From positions 2,790,001-2,854,000 of the forward strand of contig NC_014394.1 in the NCBI RefSeq assembly GCF_000145255.1: 64,000 nt of DNA. Reading direction: 5' to 3'. Position numbers and translations under genes: made by a program. Origin of the DNA: Gallionella capsiferriformans ES-2 (GTDB lineage Bacteria > Pseudomonadota > Gammaproteobacteria > Burkholderiales > Gallionellaceae). Positions 10,643 through 19,289 of the stretch are shown piece by piece. Position 1 is the first letter of the stretch. The number at the start of each line of letters is the position of its first letter. The notes under the pieces were generated by a model. It worked only from the letters and a program-made list of their open reading frames with translations. It made no database searches and was not told the DNA's origin.

Positions 10643-12631
10643 TCAAGTGGGAAAGGCAACCCTGTCATGGAAGTTCCACTTAAACGCGCCCGAGTCATTT
10701 GAAAAAACACTTTGAAATTTAATGTCCTGCTCGCGCAATCGGGCTCTGATTTCACTCGGCTTAGCCTGTTGAAACGAGGCTAAGGTCGCAATCCTGCTTT
10801 GCACGCGGGTATCGCCGGCCACCGCTGTAATCTCACAACCAATGTTTTCACACAATTTTTCCCGCGCCGCCAGCAAGTGCGCCTGCTCACGAATAAAAAC
10901 CTGTGCCCGCGCGACCTGCTCGCGCTTTTCGGCGGTCAAACGGCTGCCCGTGCCCATCTGGCCTGCAAATCGGGCCGTCATTTTTTGCCAGCCGTCCTGC
11001 TGCACCGCGTTGAGCTGAATCTTCCCCTGCCGGATGCTGGTTGCCAGCGCAAGATATTTGGCGAACTCCGCATCGGATTTAAGTTGTACCAGTTCGGCCT
11101 CTTTGGCCGCAACGATTTTATTACAGCCCTCGATTTCAGAATTCATCTGTTGTATTTGCGCTTCCAGCACCGACAAATCAGGCACCAGAATAAAAATCAG
11201 CGTCTCTTTTCCACGACGCGCACCGCTCGAGTTGATCTGAATATTCAGCCCTGCGATATTGCAGCCTTCCGCAGTACCGATCTGAAGCTCTTTCGCAACG
11301 ATCTCACAATTGACTGCGCGGTCGATGACAACCGACTCGCCTACGATCAGGCAACTCTCGGCATAGTGCAAGTTCACCTGTCCTGAACACGCCTCGATGA
11401 CCGAATTGAAGGCGCGACCGCTTGAGGTCACATCCCCGCCGTAACTTTTAGCGCTGCCACCCGAGAGGTTCGCTTCGAGCAGAATAAATCCACCTTGCGA
11501 TATCACATCCCCGTAGACATCGGAGTGAAAGGTCATATTTTTTCCTTCTACGACCCGCCCCTCCTGAACCTCGCCATGTTCAATAAACTCATTGCCGGCC
11601 AGCAACAAATCGCCGGTGGTTTTAAGACTGACCCCCGCCTTATTTTCGATGGATTCCGTAACTGCAATGTGATTTGTCTCAAGACTTAGTGATAAAAATC
11701 CGTCCTGACTCGCGACGATGTATTCACAGCCGTCCTGAATTTCCACACGCGTACCCGTACCTGCCAGCGCAGACAGGTCGATCGCATCTTGCGGCAGATC
11801 AACCGGGATCAGCTCGCCGCTGACCGTGTACCCGTGACAGCCCAATACCCTGTTTTTCTTTTTGAGCAACCGGGCGCCCTGCGCGATTTGCGGAAAACGA
11901 TCCTGAAACTTACGCAGATCGGCTTTGCCATTTAACAGCAACTTGGGCGAATTATCCCGGTGCAAAGCATCGCACGCCTCTTCTATTTCGGCATCAGCCC
12001 CTGCGATCGCATCAAGCTGAGCGGCAATCTCCATGCGCACCGTCTTACCGCGAACAATCACGTCATTCACCGTCTCGACATCAAGTCCATAACGGACGCC
12101 CTTCAACCACATATCGGTGATAAATTCATCCAGATCAAGCCGGGTTGCCTGACGGACTTTTTTACGCGCCATGCTCGTAATGACTTGTACGCCGGCTTCC
12201 TCACCATAGACTGGTTCTTCAACAACCGTCTCAATCTCGACAGGCTCAAAAAAATAAACGGCATGCCGGTTATCCGCATCCAGCTTCACCGCTTTGTATA
12301 ACGCACGCCTGTCTGATGAAAAATCGACGACTTCATTCGCCAGCCGCAATTTATTAAGATTGCCGCACCCGACTAGTGTGCGGTCAAAATCGTACAATAA
12401 ACCGGAAAAAATCGAATAATCGAGCCCCTCAAATCGCGCGCCGTCAGTAAACAGACTATTGACCACATTTGCAAACTCACTCGCAGACGGGCACTGCGAC
12501 ACATCGACGAAAACCCCGTCGTCCTGCCTTAGCAGACCGTCAGGCAGCGCAATCGGCTTACGATTTTGTTGATTACTCTTATGTTTCATACTCAGATCAG
12601 ATGACTGATGCTTTATCTCACAAACAGGCAT
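10643..12631 (-). CDS. FapA-family (DUF342) polymer-forming protein
   Basis: Up to 662 residues. The middle (about 170-480) has the DUF342/FapA pattern: a beta-helical stretch with repeated short turns (GDLLLAGN, GDVISQGGFILLEANLSGG). A coiled-coil follows (about 485-580, LEAQIQQMNSEIEGCNKIVAAKEAEL), then a charged tail. FapA proteins are described near flagellar or sporulation genes and in Vibrio FapA affects glucose uptake; the molecular role is unclear. No flagellar genes are here. The frame overlaps the end of the cyclic-nucleotide-binding gene, so the pair is probably one operon. A second ATG 14 codons downstream (MKHKSNQQ) is an equally plausible start. Confidence 0.72.
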   Translation of the reverse strand: MPVCEIKHQSSDLSMKHKSNQQNRKPIALPDGLLRQDDGVFVDVSQCPSASEFANVVNSLFTDGARFEGLDYSIFSGLLYDFDRTLVGCGNLNKLRLANEVVDFSSDRRALYKAVKLDADNRHAVYFFEPVEIETVVEEPVYGEEAGVQVITSMARKKVRQATRLDLDEFITDMWLKGVRYGLDVETVNDVIVRGKTVRMEIAAQLDAIAGADAEIEEACDALHRDNSPKLLLNGKADLRKFQDRFPQIAQGARLLKKKNRVLGCHGYTVSGELIPVDLPQDAIDLSALAGTGTRVEIQDGCEYIVASQDGFLSLSLETNHIAVTESIENKAGVSLKTTGDLLLAGNEFIEHGEVQEGRVVEGKNMTFHSDVYGDVISQGGFILLEANLSGGSAKSYGGDVTSSGRAFNSVIEACSGQVNLHYAESCLIVGESVVIDRAVNCEIVAKELQIGTAEGCNIAGLNIQINSSGARRGKETLIFILVPDLSVLEAQIQQMNSEIEGCNKIVAAKEAELVQLKSDAEFAKYLALATSIRQGKIQLNAVQQDGWQKMTARFAGQMGTGSRLTAEKREQVARAQVFIREQAHLLAAREKLCENIGCEITAVAGDTRVQSRIATLASFQQAKPSEIRARLREQDIKFQSVFSNDSGAFKWNFHDRVAFPT

Positions 12632-12974
12632 CCGTTTTACGCAAACGGCCGGCCATCACGCGCATCACATGCAGCGCGAAGTTAGGTGTCTGTTGAATGA
12701 GGAAATTAAAGCGTTTCTGATCTATAGGCAAAAAAGTGCAATCGCTTTTAGCGATCACGGTTGCCGAATGTGCAACGTTGTCAATCATCGCCATCTCGCC
12801 CAAAATGGCGCCGGGTTCAGAAGTCTCCATAATCCGGCCGTGTACGACAATCTCAGTCGCGCCTGACATCAACACATACATCACGCCACCCAACTCCCCC
12901 TCTTTGAACAATACTTCACCGGCTGCCAATTTTTTCAATTCGGTCTCATGGCGAAACAACTGCGCTAAATTCAT
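12618..12974 (-). CDS. Stand-alone cyclic nucleotide-binding domain protein
   Basis: A 118-residue protein consisting of one CAP-type cNMP-binding domain: LAAGEVLFKEGELGGVMYVLMSGATEI, then PGAILGEMAMIDNVAHSATVIAKSDC, which corresponds to the phosphate-binding cassette. No helix-turn-helix follows, so it is not a CRP/FNR regulator by itself. The ATG at MNLAQLF has GGAAGTGAG in front and was chosen over an upstream GTG. It overlaps the DUF342 gene, suggesting that ligand sensing is passed to that protein. Confidence 0.8.
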   Translation of the reverse strand: MNLAQLFRHETELKKLAAGEVLFKEGELGGVMYVLMSGATEIVVHGRIMETSEPGAILGEMAMIDNVAHSATVIAKSDCTFLPIDQKRFNFLIQQTPNFALHVMRVMAGRLRKTDACL

Positions 12975-13041
12975 ACTACAACTCACTTCCTGATTAATAA
13001 CGGTGTGATTCTATCCGAAAGTGCACAGCACTCGCTGATTT

Positions 13042-14319
13042 TCACCTAGGCTGAACATACCGGCAATACGTCTCACGAATGAACAACGTGGCGAGCAATC
13101 CCAGTAGCGAAAATCCCAACAAAATTGCAATGCCCGACTGATAAGCAGCCAGACCGCCGCCACCCGCCCGATCGATCGCCCAGCCGACCAGCGGTTGCAT
13201 GATCGCGGTACCGAGAAATCCACCGATATTGACCACGCTGGTCGCCATGCCTGATAGCGCATGCGGGTTGACCTCCTTGGCGCAAGACCAACTCAGGGTG
13301 AAGCTCGGCGCGCACAGCCCCATCACGAAGAATAAAAGATACCCCGTCATGCCGCTCATCGCCACGCCAAACAGCAGGGGCAGCCAGCACAGGCAATACC
13401 CCAGCGCACCGGCGATCATGACAGGCTTGCGCCGCCCGATCCGGTCAGACAACATGCCGATAAAAAACGCGCCGATCGCAAATCCTGCCAGCAGCACGGT
13501 CGTATGATTGGCCGCCTGCGAGCGATCCATGCCATACACATCGCGCAAAAAGGGGATCGCCCACAAACCGGCAAAAGCGAACAGCGAACCTGCCAGCCCC
13601 ATATTCACCCAAAGCCCAGGCCAGGTCGCACGATTTTTCAGCACCACCAGCAGTCCGTCATACCAGTGCCCGGTATGAGCCTCATGTGCCGCACGCCCGT
13701 CAAGCTCCCGCATACTGGGCAAGCCGGCACGCCCCGGATGATCGTGTACCAGATACCAGTCCAGCAACGCCAAAACCAGCGACACCACCCCGACAACGAC
13801 AAACGCACTGCGCCATGAGATGAAATTCAAGGCCCAGGCTAAGGGAGCGGCCGCAAGCAATGAGCCTACATTGCCCAGCAAGATGGTCAGCCCTGTCATC
13901 GTCGCGAAATGCCGGTCGTGAAACCAGGCCGCATTGAGTTTTAGCAGAGAGATAAAGGTAACTGACACGCCCAATCCCACCAGCAGCCGACCAACCGAGG
14001 CCGCAGCCAGCGTATCCGCCATGCCGAACAGCAGCGAACCCGCTCCCGCAATCAATCCGCCCGCGGCCACCACCTTACGCGGCCCCAGCGTATCGACCAG
14101 TATCCCAGTGGGAATCTGCATGACCATGTAAACATAAAAATAGGTCGCCGCCAGCCCGCCTAACTCCGCGCCACTCGCATGAAAAGTTTGCTGCAAATCG
14201 GTCGATATCGCGGCCGGTGCAAAACGATGAAAAAAGGACAACACGTAGGCTAGGCCAACGATGATAAAAGCCGTCCAGCGCAGCCGGACCAGCTGACCTG
14301 CTTGATGATGAGTGAGCAT
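13042..14319 (-). CDS. Major facilitator superfamily transporter
   Basis: A 425-residue MFS permease with about 12 hydrophobic helices. The loop 2-3 motif is seen as VDTLGPRKVV, and the loop 8-9 counterpart as SDRIGRRKPVM. The N-terminus (VLSFFHRFAPAAISTDL) resembles the NarK/GudP-like anion/organic acid groups, but the substrate is not determinable. A 22-bp palindrome lies only 7 bp upstream of the start, implying local control. Confidence 0.85.
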   Translation of the reverse strand: MLTHHQAGQLVRLRWTAFIIVGLAYVLSFFHRFAPAAISTDLQQTFHASGAELGGLAATYFYVYMVMQIPTGILVDTLGPRKVVAAGGLIAGAGSLLFGMADTLAAASVGRLLVGLGVSVTFISLLKLNAAWFHDRHFATMTGLTILLGNVGSLLAAAPLAWALNFISWRSAFVVVGVVSLVLALLDWYLVHDHPGRAGLPSMRELDGRAAHEAHTGHWYDGLLVVLKNRATWPGLWVNMGLAGSLFAFAGLWAIPFLRDVYGMDRSQAANHTTVLLAGFAIGAFFIGMLSDRIGRRKPVMIAGALGYCLCWLPLLFGVAMSGMTGYLLFFVMGLCAPSFTLSWSCAKEVNPHALSGMATSVVNIGGFLGTAIMQPLVGWAIDRAGGGGLAAYQSGIAILLGFSLLGLLATLFIRETYCRYVQPR

Positions 14320-14326
14320 AAATTCT

Positions 14327-14348
14327 ATATTTCGCTTAAGCGAAATAT
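14327..14348. promoter_or_regulatory. 22-bp perfect palindrome before the MFS gene
   Basis: The half-site ATATTTCGCTT is followed immediately by its exact reverse complement, giving 22 bp without mismatch. It lies in the leader of the MFS gene, between promoter and start codon. Neither strand shows a T-run after it, so a terminator is unlikely. Best read as an operator for a dimeric repressor, or a leader hairpin covering the ribosome binding region. Confidence 0.55.
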
Positions 14349-14496
14349 CCCTATGATTTACAAGTAAAAATTTTCGGAAATCTCATAAAAAGTCGACAAC
14401 AAAAAACGGCAATCGTCTCATCCTGTCAACCAAGCCCATTTTGCCGCGTTAATGGCAGCATGGCTAACACTGGCCGAAATATCGAAGGTGACTAAA

Positions 14497-14781
14497 ATGG
14501 GCAAGCTGGACACGGATTCGTTTGAACAATTTCTGGAATCAATTAAACAAGCGGGTGTCGTCATTTTTAACGAGCACGACTTGCGCGAACGCATGGCTGA
14601 GGCGCATAACTGGCGCTTTGCTTTTACCACCATGCTGGCCAATGGTCATCGTGCGGGCATCTTTTTTGAGGACAAAGGCCACAGAATAGATGAAAAGAAG
14701 ATACACCGCGCGTTTAGCAAATTTAAACTCCCTAAAAGCTCCGAAGCTATTTTAGCGACCACGCTGAACTCGGTTCACTGA
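14497..14781 (+). CDS. Hypothetical protein, 94 residues
   Basis: The start MGKLDTDSFEQFLE was chosen because GAAGG lies 8 bp upstream; an open frame continues 15 codons further. The product is soluble and mixed in charge, with a likely helix at FEQFLESIKQAGVVIF and a basic C-terminal third (KIHRAFSKFKLPKSSE). I recognise no family. It stands between the MFS palindrome region and the convergent pepD gene. Confidence 0.55.
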   Translation: MGKLDTDSFEQFLESIKQAGVVIFNEHDLRERMAEAHNWRFAFTTMLANGHRAGIFFEDKGHRIDEKKIHRAFSKFKLPKSSEAILATTLNSVH

Positions 14782-14797
14782 TCAACGGCTGCGGCGC

Positions 14798-16264
14798 TCA
14801 TCGACCCGTGGACAGCGCCTGCAACAAAGCCTTAAGCAGGGTGTAGCAGTGTCCGACCGACTCAATTTGGACGCGTTCGCCGGGCGCATGCGCACCCTGT
14901 ATATCGGGCCCGAATGAAATCATGTCCACATCAGGATGGCTCGATGCGAGCAGACCGCATTCGAGACCGGCGTGTATCACCTGCAAACCGGCGACTTCAC
15001 CAAACTGCGCCGTGTAGACCTGCTGACACAAAGCTAACAACGGCGACGCCGGATTAGGCGTCCAACCGGGATAGGCACCGTCCTTAAAGGCTTTCATACC
15101 TTGAGCCGCCGCGTAAACGGCGAGTTTATCCGCCAGCGCACCGGCGCTTTCATCGCGCAGCGAACGAACCTTAAAGGTAGCTTTAAATTCACCTGCGTCA
15201 AGGGTCGCAACCCCCAGATTGCTCGAGGTGTCGGTGACGCCTGGAAAATCCTGGCTGACGCAAGATACCCCGTTGGCAACCGTGTCGAGAAAGGCCAGCA
15301 CGCGCAGCTGATCAGCTTGCAAAAGAGCGGCATCCGGACTCGTCTCGAAATGCCGGCACGAAAAGGCAACATTCGGATCGATCGTTGCAAAACGCGTGCG
15401 CCACGCCTGATGGCGATGCTGCACCCACTCGTCGATATTCACGGCGATCGCAGCGGGCAGGGCACATTCGGCAAACGCCTCACGCGGAATCGCATTGCGC
15501 GCCGAACCGCCCTGCAGGCGTATCAGCCTGACATCGGTATGCGCCGACAGATCGCGCAGCGCCTCTGCCAGCAATTTAATCGCATTGCCGCGCCCCAGAT
15601 GAATATCAATACCGGAATGCCCGCCGCGCAAACCGGACACCTCAAAGCGCAACAGCACGTAATCAGACGGCAGCGCGTCAAAATCGCACACGCTGCGCAC
15701 TTCGACATCCACGCCGCCCGCACACCCAAGATAAAAATGCCCCCACTCCTCGGTATCCAGATTGATCAGGGTGCATCCCTGCAAGGTGCCGGGCGCCAAA
15801 CCCCGCGCGCCATCCATGCCCGACTCTTCGTTCACCGTCAGCAGCACTTCGATCGCAGGATGCTTCAAATCAGGCTCATCTAATGCGGCCAGCGCGAGCG
15901 CAACACCGATCCCGTTGTCTGCACCCAATGTGGTGTTCGGCGCAATCACCCAGCCGTCGCGCACCTCAACGGGAATCGGATCGCGCAAAAAGTCGTGCTG
16001 CGTGCCCGCATTGGCCTGACACACCATGTCCAGATGCGCTTGCAGTATCACGCCGGGACGGTCTTCACAGCCCGATGTGGCCGGCTTTTTCAAGATCAGA
16101 TTGCCCGCGCCATCAACCACAGCGGCAATGCCCCGCCCGGCAGCCCATGCGATCAGATGGTCAATAAGGGCTGCTTCATGTTTGGAGGCACGGGGAATTT
16201 CGCACAGGCTGGCAAAGTGCGCCCAGACGACTTGCGGTTCAAGAGCTTTCAAATTCGTTAGCAT
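14798..16264 (-). CDS. pepD: Aminoacyl-histidine dipeptidase (PepD, M20 family)
   Basis: Cytosolic zinc dipeptidase of 488 residues, the usual PepD length. M20 metal-site motifs are seen: ILQAHLDMV (His and the catalytic Asp), GADNGIG (bridging Asp), VNEESGMDGA (general base and metal Glu), and a C-terminal HAGLECGLL. The ATG at MLTNLKALEP overlaps the stop of the upstream flavoprotein gene by 7 bp with AGGA before it, so the two are translationally coupled. The frame runs on upstream inside the flavoprotein gene, which I ignored. Confidence 0.92.
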   Translation of the reverse strand: MLTNLKALEPQVVWAHFASLCEIPRASKHEAALIDHLIAWAAGRGIAAVVDGAGNLILKKPATSGCEDRPGVILQAHLDMVCQANAGTQHDFLRDPIPVEVRDGWVIAPNTTLGADNGIGVALALAALDEPDLKHPAIEVLLTVNEESGMDGARGLAPGTLQGCTLINLDTEEWGHFYLGCAGGVDVEVRSVCDFDALPSDYVLLRFEVSGLRGGHSGIDIHLGRGNAIKLLAEALRDLSAHTDVRLIRLQGGSARNAIPREAFAECALPAAIAVNIDEWVQHRHQAWRTRFATIDPNVAFSCRHFETSPDAALLQADQLRVLAFLDTVANGVSCVSQDFPGVTDTSSNLGVATLDAGEFKATFKVRSLRDESAGALADKLAVYAAAQGMKAFKDGAYPGWTPNPASPLLALCQQVYTAQFGEVAGLQVIHAGLECGLLASSHPDVDMISFGPDIQGAHAPGERVQIESVGHCYTLLKALLQALSTGR

Positions 16265-17493
16265 CGCGCATCCTGTTTCATCCAAGCCAGCACACCCTCT
16301 CCCGCCCGCTGCCCGCTGGCAAAACAAGCGGTCAACAGATACCCGCCGGTAGGGGCTTCCCAATCGAGCATTTCACCGGCGCAAAAGACGCCCGGCAATG
16401 CACGTACCATCAATCGCTCATCGAGCGCCTCAAAAGTCACGCCGCCAGCCGAGCTGATCGCCTCATCCAGAGGGCGTGTTGCGAGCAGCGTAAGCGGCAA
16501 TGATTTAATTGCTGCGGCCAATTTCTCAGGCTGATCGAAATCTTCAGGCGGCAACTGTTCGCGCAGCAAGCCGACCTTCACGCCCTTGAGATTCGCGCGA
16601 CTCTGCAAATGACTGGACATCGAACGCGAACCGCGCGGATGATCGATCTCACCGACCAGACGCGAGAGCGATTTGGCCGGCAAGAGATCGATATGAACGA
16701 TGGCGCTGCCCGCCGCCAAAATCTGCTCGCGCAGCGGAGCGGACAAGGCGTAGATCAGCCCGCCCTCGATCCCGTGCTCCGTCACCATCAGATCGCCCTG
16801 TTTGGTATGCAAGACACCCGTACTGTCCATAAAACTCACCGTCACCGATTTCATCGGCTCACCGGCGAATTTTCCGACAAAATAGGCACTCCAGTTCACC
16901 TCGAACCCGCAATTGGCAGGTTTGAGCGGCGCAACGGCAACGCCCCGTGAGGTCAAATGCTGCACCCATGCACCGTCAGAGCCCAGCCGCGCCCAGCTGC
17001 CGCCGCCCAGTGCCAGCACCACGGCATCGCTCTGCGCCAGAACGGGGCCATCAGGTGACTCGAAACAAAGGTCGCCCCCCTCCCATCCACACCAGCGATG
17101 CTTCATATGAAATTTCACTCCCGCTTCGCGCAACCGGTGCAGCCAGGCGCGCAGCAAGGGGGCTGCCTTCATGTCATCAGGAAACACGCGCCCTGAACTG
17201 CCGATGAAGGTATTGATGCCCAGTCCCTGCACCCAGGCACGCAGTGCGTCCGGCCCGAATGCATCGAGCATAGGCGCGATGTTGCCGCTACGCGCCCCAT
17301 AGCGGGACACGAAGGTCGCCAGCGGTTCGGAATGCGTGATATTCATACCGCCCTTGCCCGCCATCAAAAATTTACGCCCGACAGTGGGCATCGCGTCATA
17401 CACCTCGACCCGCACGCCCTCACGGCTCAACACTTCGGCGGCCATCAGCCCGGCAGGCCCACCGCCAATGACGGCAACGGTTTTATTCGTCAT
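16258..17493 (-). CDS. HI0933/TIGR03862-type FAD-dependent oxidoreductase
   Basis: A 411-residue flavoprotein with an N-terminal dinucleotide-binding fold VIGGGPAGLMAAEVL (residues 8-22). The family marker GRKFLMAGKGGMNITHSEP and the C-terminal FAD loop FCAGEMLDWEAPTGGYLL are also present. Relatives (YhiN/HI0933) are widespread but have no settled substrate. It is the first gene of a two-gene unit with pepD. Confidence 0.87.
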   Translation of the reverse strand: MTNKTVAVIGGGPAGLMAAEVLSREGVRVEVYDAMPTVGRKFLMAGKGGMNITHSEPLATFVSRYGARSGNIAPMLDAFGPDALRAWVQGLGINTFIGSSGRVFPDDMKAAPLLRAWLHRLREAGVKFHMKHRWCGWEGGDLCFESPDGPVLAQSDAVVLALGGGSWARLGSDGAWVQHLTSRGVAVAPLKPANCGFEVNWSAYFVGKFAGEPMKSVTVSFMDSTGVLHTKQGDLMVTEHGIEGGLIYALSAPLREQILAAGSAIVHIDLLPAKSLSRLVGEIDHPRGSRSMSSHLQSRANLKGVKVGLLREQLPPEDFDQPEKLAAAIKSLPLTLLATRPLDEAISSAGGVTFEALDERLMVRALPGVFCAGEMLDWEAPTGGYLLTACFASGQRAGEGVLAWMKQDARC

Positions 17494-17578
17494 AATTTAC
17501 TTCTCACAGGTTCGCCCATTTCTGTCGTATCAACTAAGCTGCATCGCCGCTCTGCTGTGCAAAATCTGTTCATCAATC

Positions 17579-18247
17579 TCAGCGCCTGATCTGACAATCG
17601 GCAAACACAAAACCATCGCGCGTCACCACTTCGCCCGTCTCAACATCAAGCGCCCTGGTGAACATCGGGCCGTCGAACACAAAGGTGTGAAACTCGCCGT
17701 TTTCACCGCAAGGATCAATACCGGACGGGAAGCTGGCCAGCAATTCCGCCGTCAATTCACACCCGGCGAACGCTGCAGGCAATACTCTGGGATCGACGCA
17801 GGTCAGGCAGGCGCGCAACCCATCGGCCAGCATCTCTTCTAGCAGCTCGCGCGTCGGCTTCCCCCACAACGGAAAAACCGCCGCTATCCCGCTGCCCTGC
17901 ATACGCTGCTCGCGGTAATTTCGCACATTCTGCAGATACAAATCCCCGAATGCCATGCATTGCACATCCGCCGCCTTCGCGCGCGCCATGAAGGCCGTCA
18001 TCACGTCAGCGTATTGCTCATCTGAGCAAGGATAGGGAATTTCAATCAGGTGCACCGGCAAACCGACCGCCAGCGCCTGCTCACGCAGCAACTCGACACG
18101 CACCGCATGCATGGCGACGCGCTCGAAGGTCGCGTTAACGGTGGTAAAGAGCCCCGCCACCTCGTATTCATCGGACTGTCGCAACACATGCAGCGCCCAG
18201 GCGCTGTCCTTACCGCTGCTCCAGCTGAGCCAGGTCTTCTTAGCCAT
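17579..18247 (-). CDS. Dph6-type PP-loop ATP pyrophosphatase (diphthine-ammonia ligase family)
   Basis: About 222 residues with an N-terminal PP-loop SWSSGKDSAWAL, which binds ATP for adenylation chemistry. The Dph6-like core FGDLYLQNVRNYRE and C-terminal GENGEFHTFVFDGPMF are also present. In eukaryotes and archaea this family amidates diphthine on EF2. Bacteria lack diphthamide, so the bacterial substrate is unknown. The start overlaps the stop of the KTSC gene (ATGGCTAA); an ATG two codons upstream is also possible. Confidence 0.82.
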   Translation of the reverse strand: MAKKTWLSWSSGKDSAWALHVLRQSDEYEVAGLFTTVNATFERVAMHAVRVELLREQALAVGLPVHLIEIPYPCSDEQYADVMTAFMARAKAADVQCMAFGDLYLQNVRNYREQRMQGSGIAAVFPLWGKPTRELLEEMLADGLRACLTCVDPRVLPAAFAGCELTAELLASFPSGIDPCGENGEFHTFVFDGPMFTRALDVETGEVVTRDGFVFADCQIRR

Positions 18248-18509
18248 CCACATCGCCGAACAAGGCATCGAGCGGATTAATGGTCGCGGGCGCTTTTCCG
18301 GAAACGCGCTTGGCAGTGAATTCTTCTTCGATATTGTCGCGGTAAAAACTCCACGCCGCGCCCGATGAACTGAAGCGACGCCATAAATCCTCGCTCACCG
18401 CGCTGTACTGCAAGCAACTCCCGTCATCGAGCTGTACTTGCAGCAAATGGGCACGGGCGTCGTAGCCTATGGCACGCAGCTTGCCCGAATTGATTTTCTT
18501 CATTTCCAT
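18240..18509 (-). CDS. KTSC-domain protein
   Basis: An 89-residue protein whose first 60 residues match the KTSC domain pattern: INSGKLRAIGYDARAHLLQV, then GSCLQYSAVSEDLWRRF and SFYRDNIEEEF. The domain occurs alone in many bacteria and in some lysyl-tRNA synthetases; its function is unknown. The ATG chosen has AGGAAG five bases upstream. It overlaps the Dph6-type gene, so the two are probably co-translated. Confidence 0.78.
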   Translation of the reverse strand: MEMKKINSGKLRAIGYDARAHLLQVQLDDGSCLQYSAVSEDLWRRFSSSGAAWSFYRDNIEEEFTAKRVSGKAPATINPLDALFGDVDG

Positions 18510-18561
18510 GATGGCTTCCTGAAACCGTTTCAAATATTTAAGTAACCGCTCGACGCTGCCG

Positions 18562-18888
18562 TCAGTGCGCCAGTCGGTTGAGCAAAACAACCTGTAAATC
18601 CCGACGACTGTCGAGTACCGCCATCACCAGCACACGCTGACTTTCAATCCGGTAAACAATGCGCCACGGCGCGCTGATGATTTCACGGTATTGCGATATG
18701 CCCGTGTCCAGCAGTTCAGGCACGATGCGACCGCGACTGGGCAAGGTGGTAAGCTGAGCGGCCTTAGCCTCCAGTTTATCCAGAACCACCAGCGCATCCT
18801 CAACGCTGTCCTGCGCGATGTAGTCGATGATCCCGATTAAGTCCTGCCGCGCCGTGTCCGTCCACAACACCTGATGCGTTTCAGCCAT
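18562..18888 (-). CDS. RelE/ParE-superfamily toxin
   Basis: A 108-residue member of the RelE/ParE fold: WTDTARQDLIGIIDYIAQDS, then the PSRGRIVPEL loop, IISAPWRIVYRIESQRVLVMAVLDSRRDL. Family toxins either cleave ribosome-bound mRNA or poison gyrase; which one applies cannot be decided here. The start ATG overlaps the antitoxin stop by 8 bp (ATGGCTGA), the usual coupling of type II pairs. Confidence 0.87.
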   Translation of the reverse strand: MAETHQVLWTDTARQDLIGIIDYIAQDSVEDALVVLDKLEAKAAQLTTLPSRGRIVPELLDTGISQYREIISAPWRIVYRIESQRVLVMAVLDSRRDLQVVLLNRLAH

Positions 18889-19156
18889 TTTGCTGCTCAA
18901 GCAAGGAAGCACGCATCGAACTGAACACCTCAGACTGCGAAGTCAGCTGACACTTGCTCACGTTGGCCTCGCCCTGAACCATCAGCTTGAGCATCAAAAA
19001 GGCATCCTGCTGGGTACGGTAGGTTGCGTAATCCTGCACCACCGCACTCGCCGAACCGTTCTGCGTCAGAATGATGTTTGCCCCGCCGCGCGTTTCTTGT
19101 AAAAGACGACTAGCGGACGTTTTAAAGTCGGTCAGGCTGATGATTTGCTCCCGCAT
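18881..19156 (-). CDS. Phd/YefM-type antitoxin
   Basis: A 91-residue protein with the Phd/YefM N-terminal fold: MREQIISLTDFKTSASRLLQETR followed by IILTQNGSASAVVQDYATY. The N-terminal part binds DNA and autoregulates; the variable C-terminus neutralises the toxin. It is the first gene of the pair and overlaps the toxin gene. Confidence 0.87.
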   Translation of the reverse strand: MREQIISLTDFKTSASRLLQETRGGANIILTQNGSASAVVQDYATYRTQQDAFLMLKLMVQGEANVSKCQLTSQSEVFSSMRASLLEQQNG

Positions 19157-19289
19157 GACAAGTCACCGAATAAAAATTGAATTCGGGTATTGTAACGAGA
19201 GGGGCGGAAAATGCAATGCGTCATCAGATTACCGGGAATTACCGTTCAATGCCAATTGGTTGTAACGCGCGAGCTATTTCCCAATACAG

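Noticed and set aside
10643..12974. Flagellar gene cluster suggested by the FapA-like protein
   Set aside because: No flagellar structural or export genes are present on either side.
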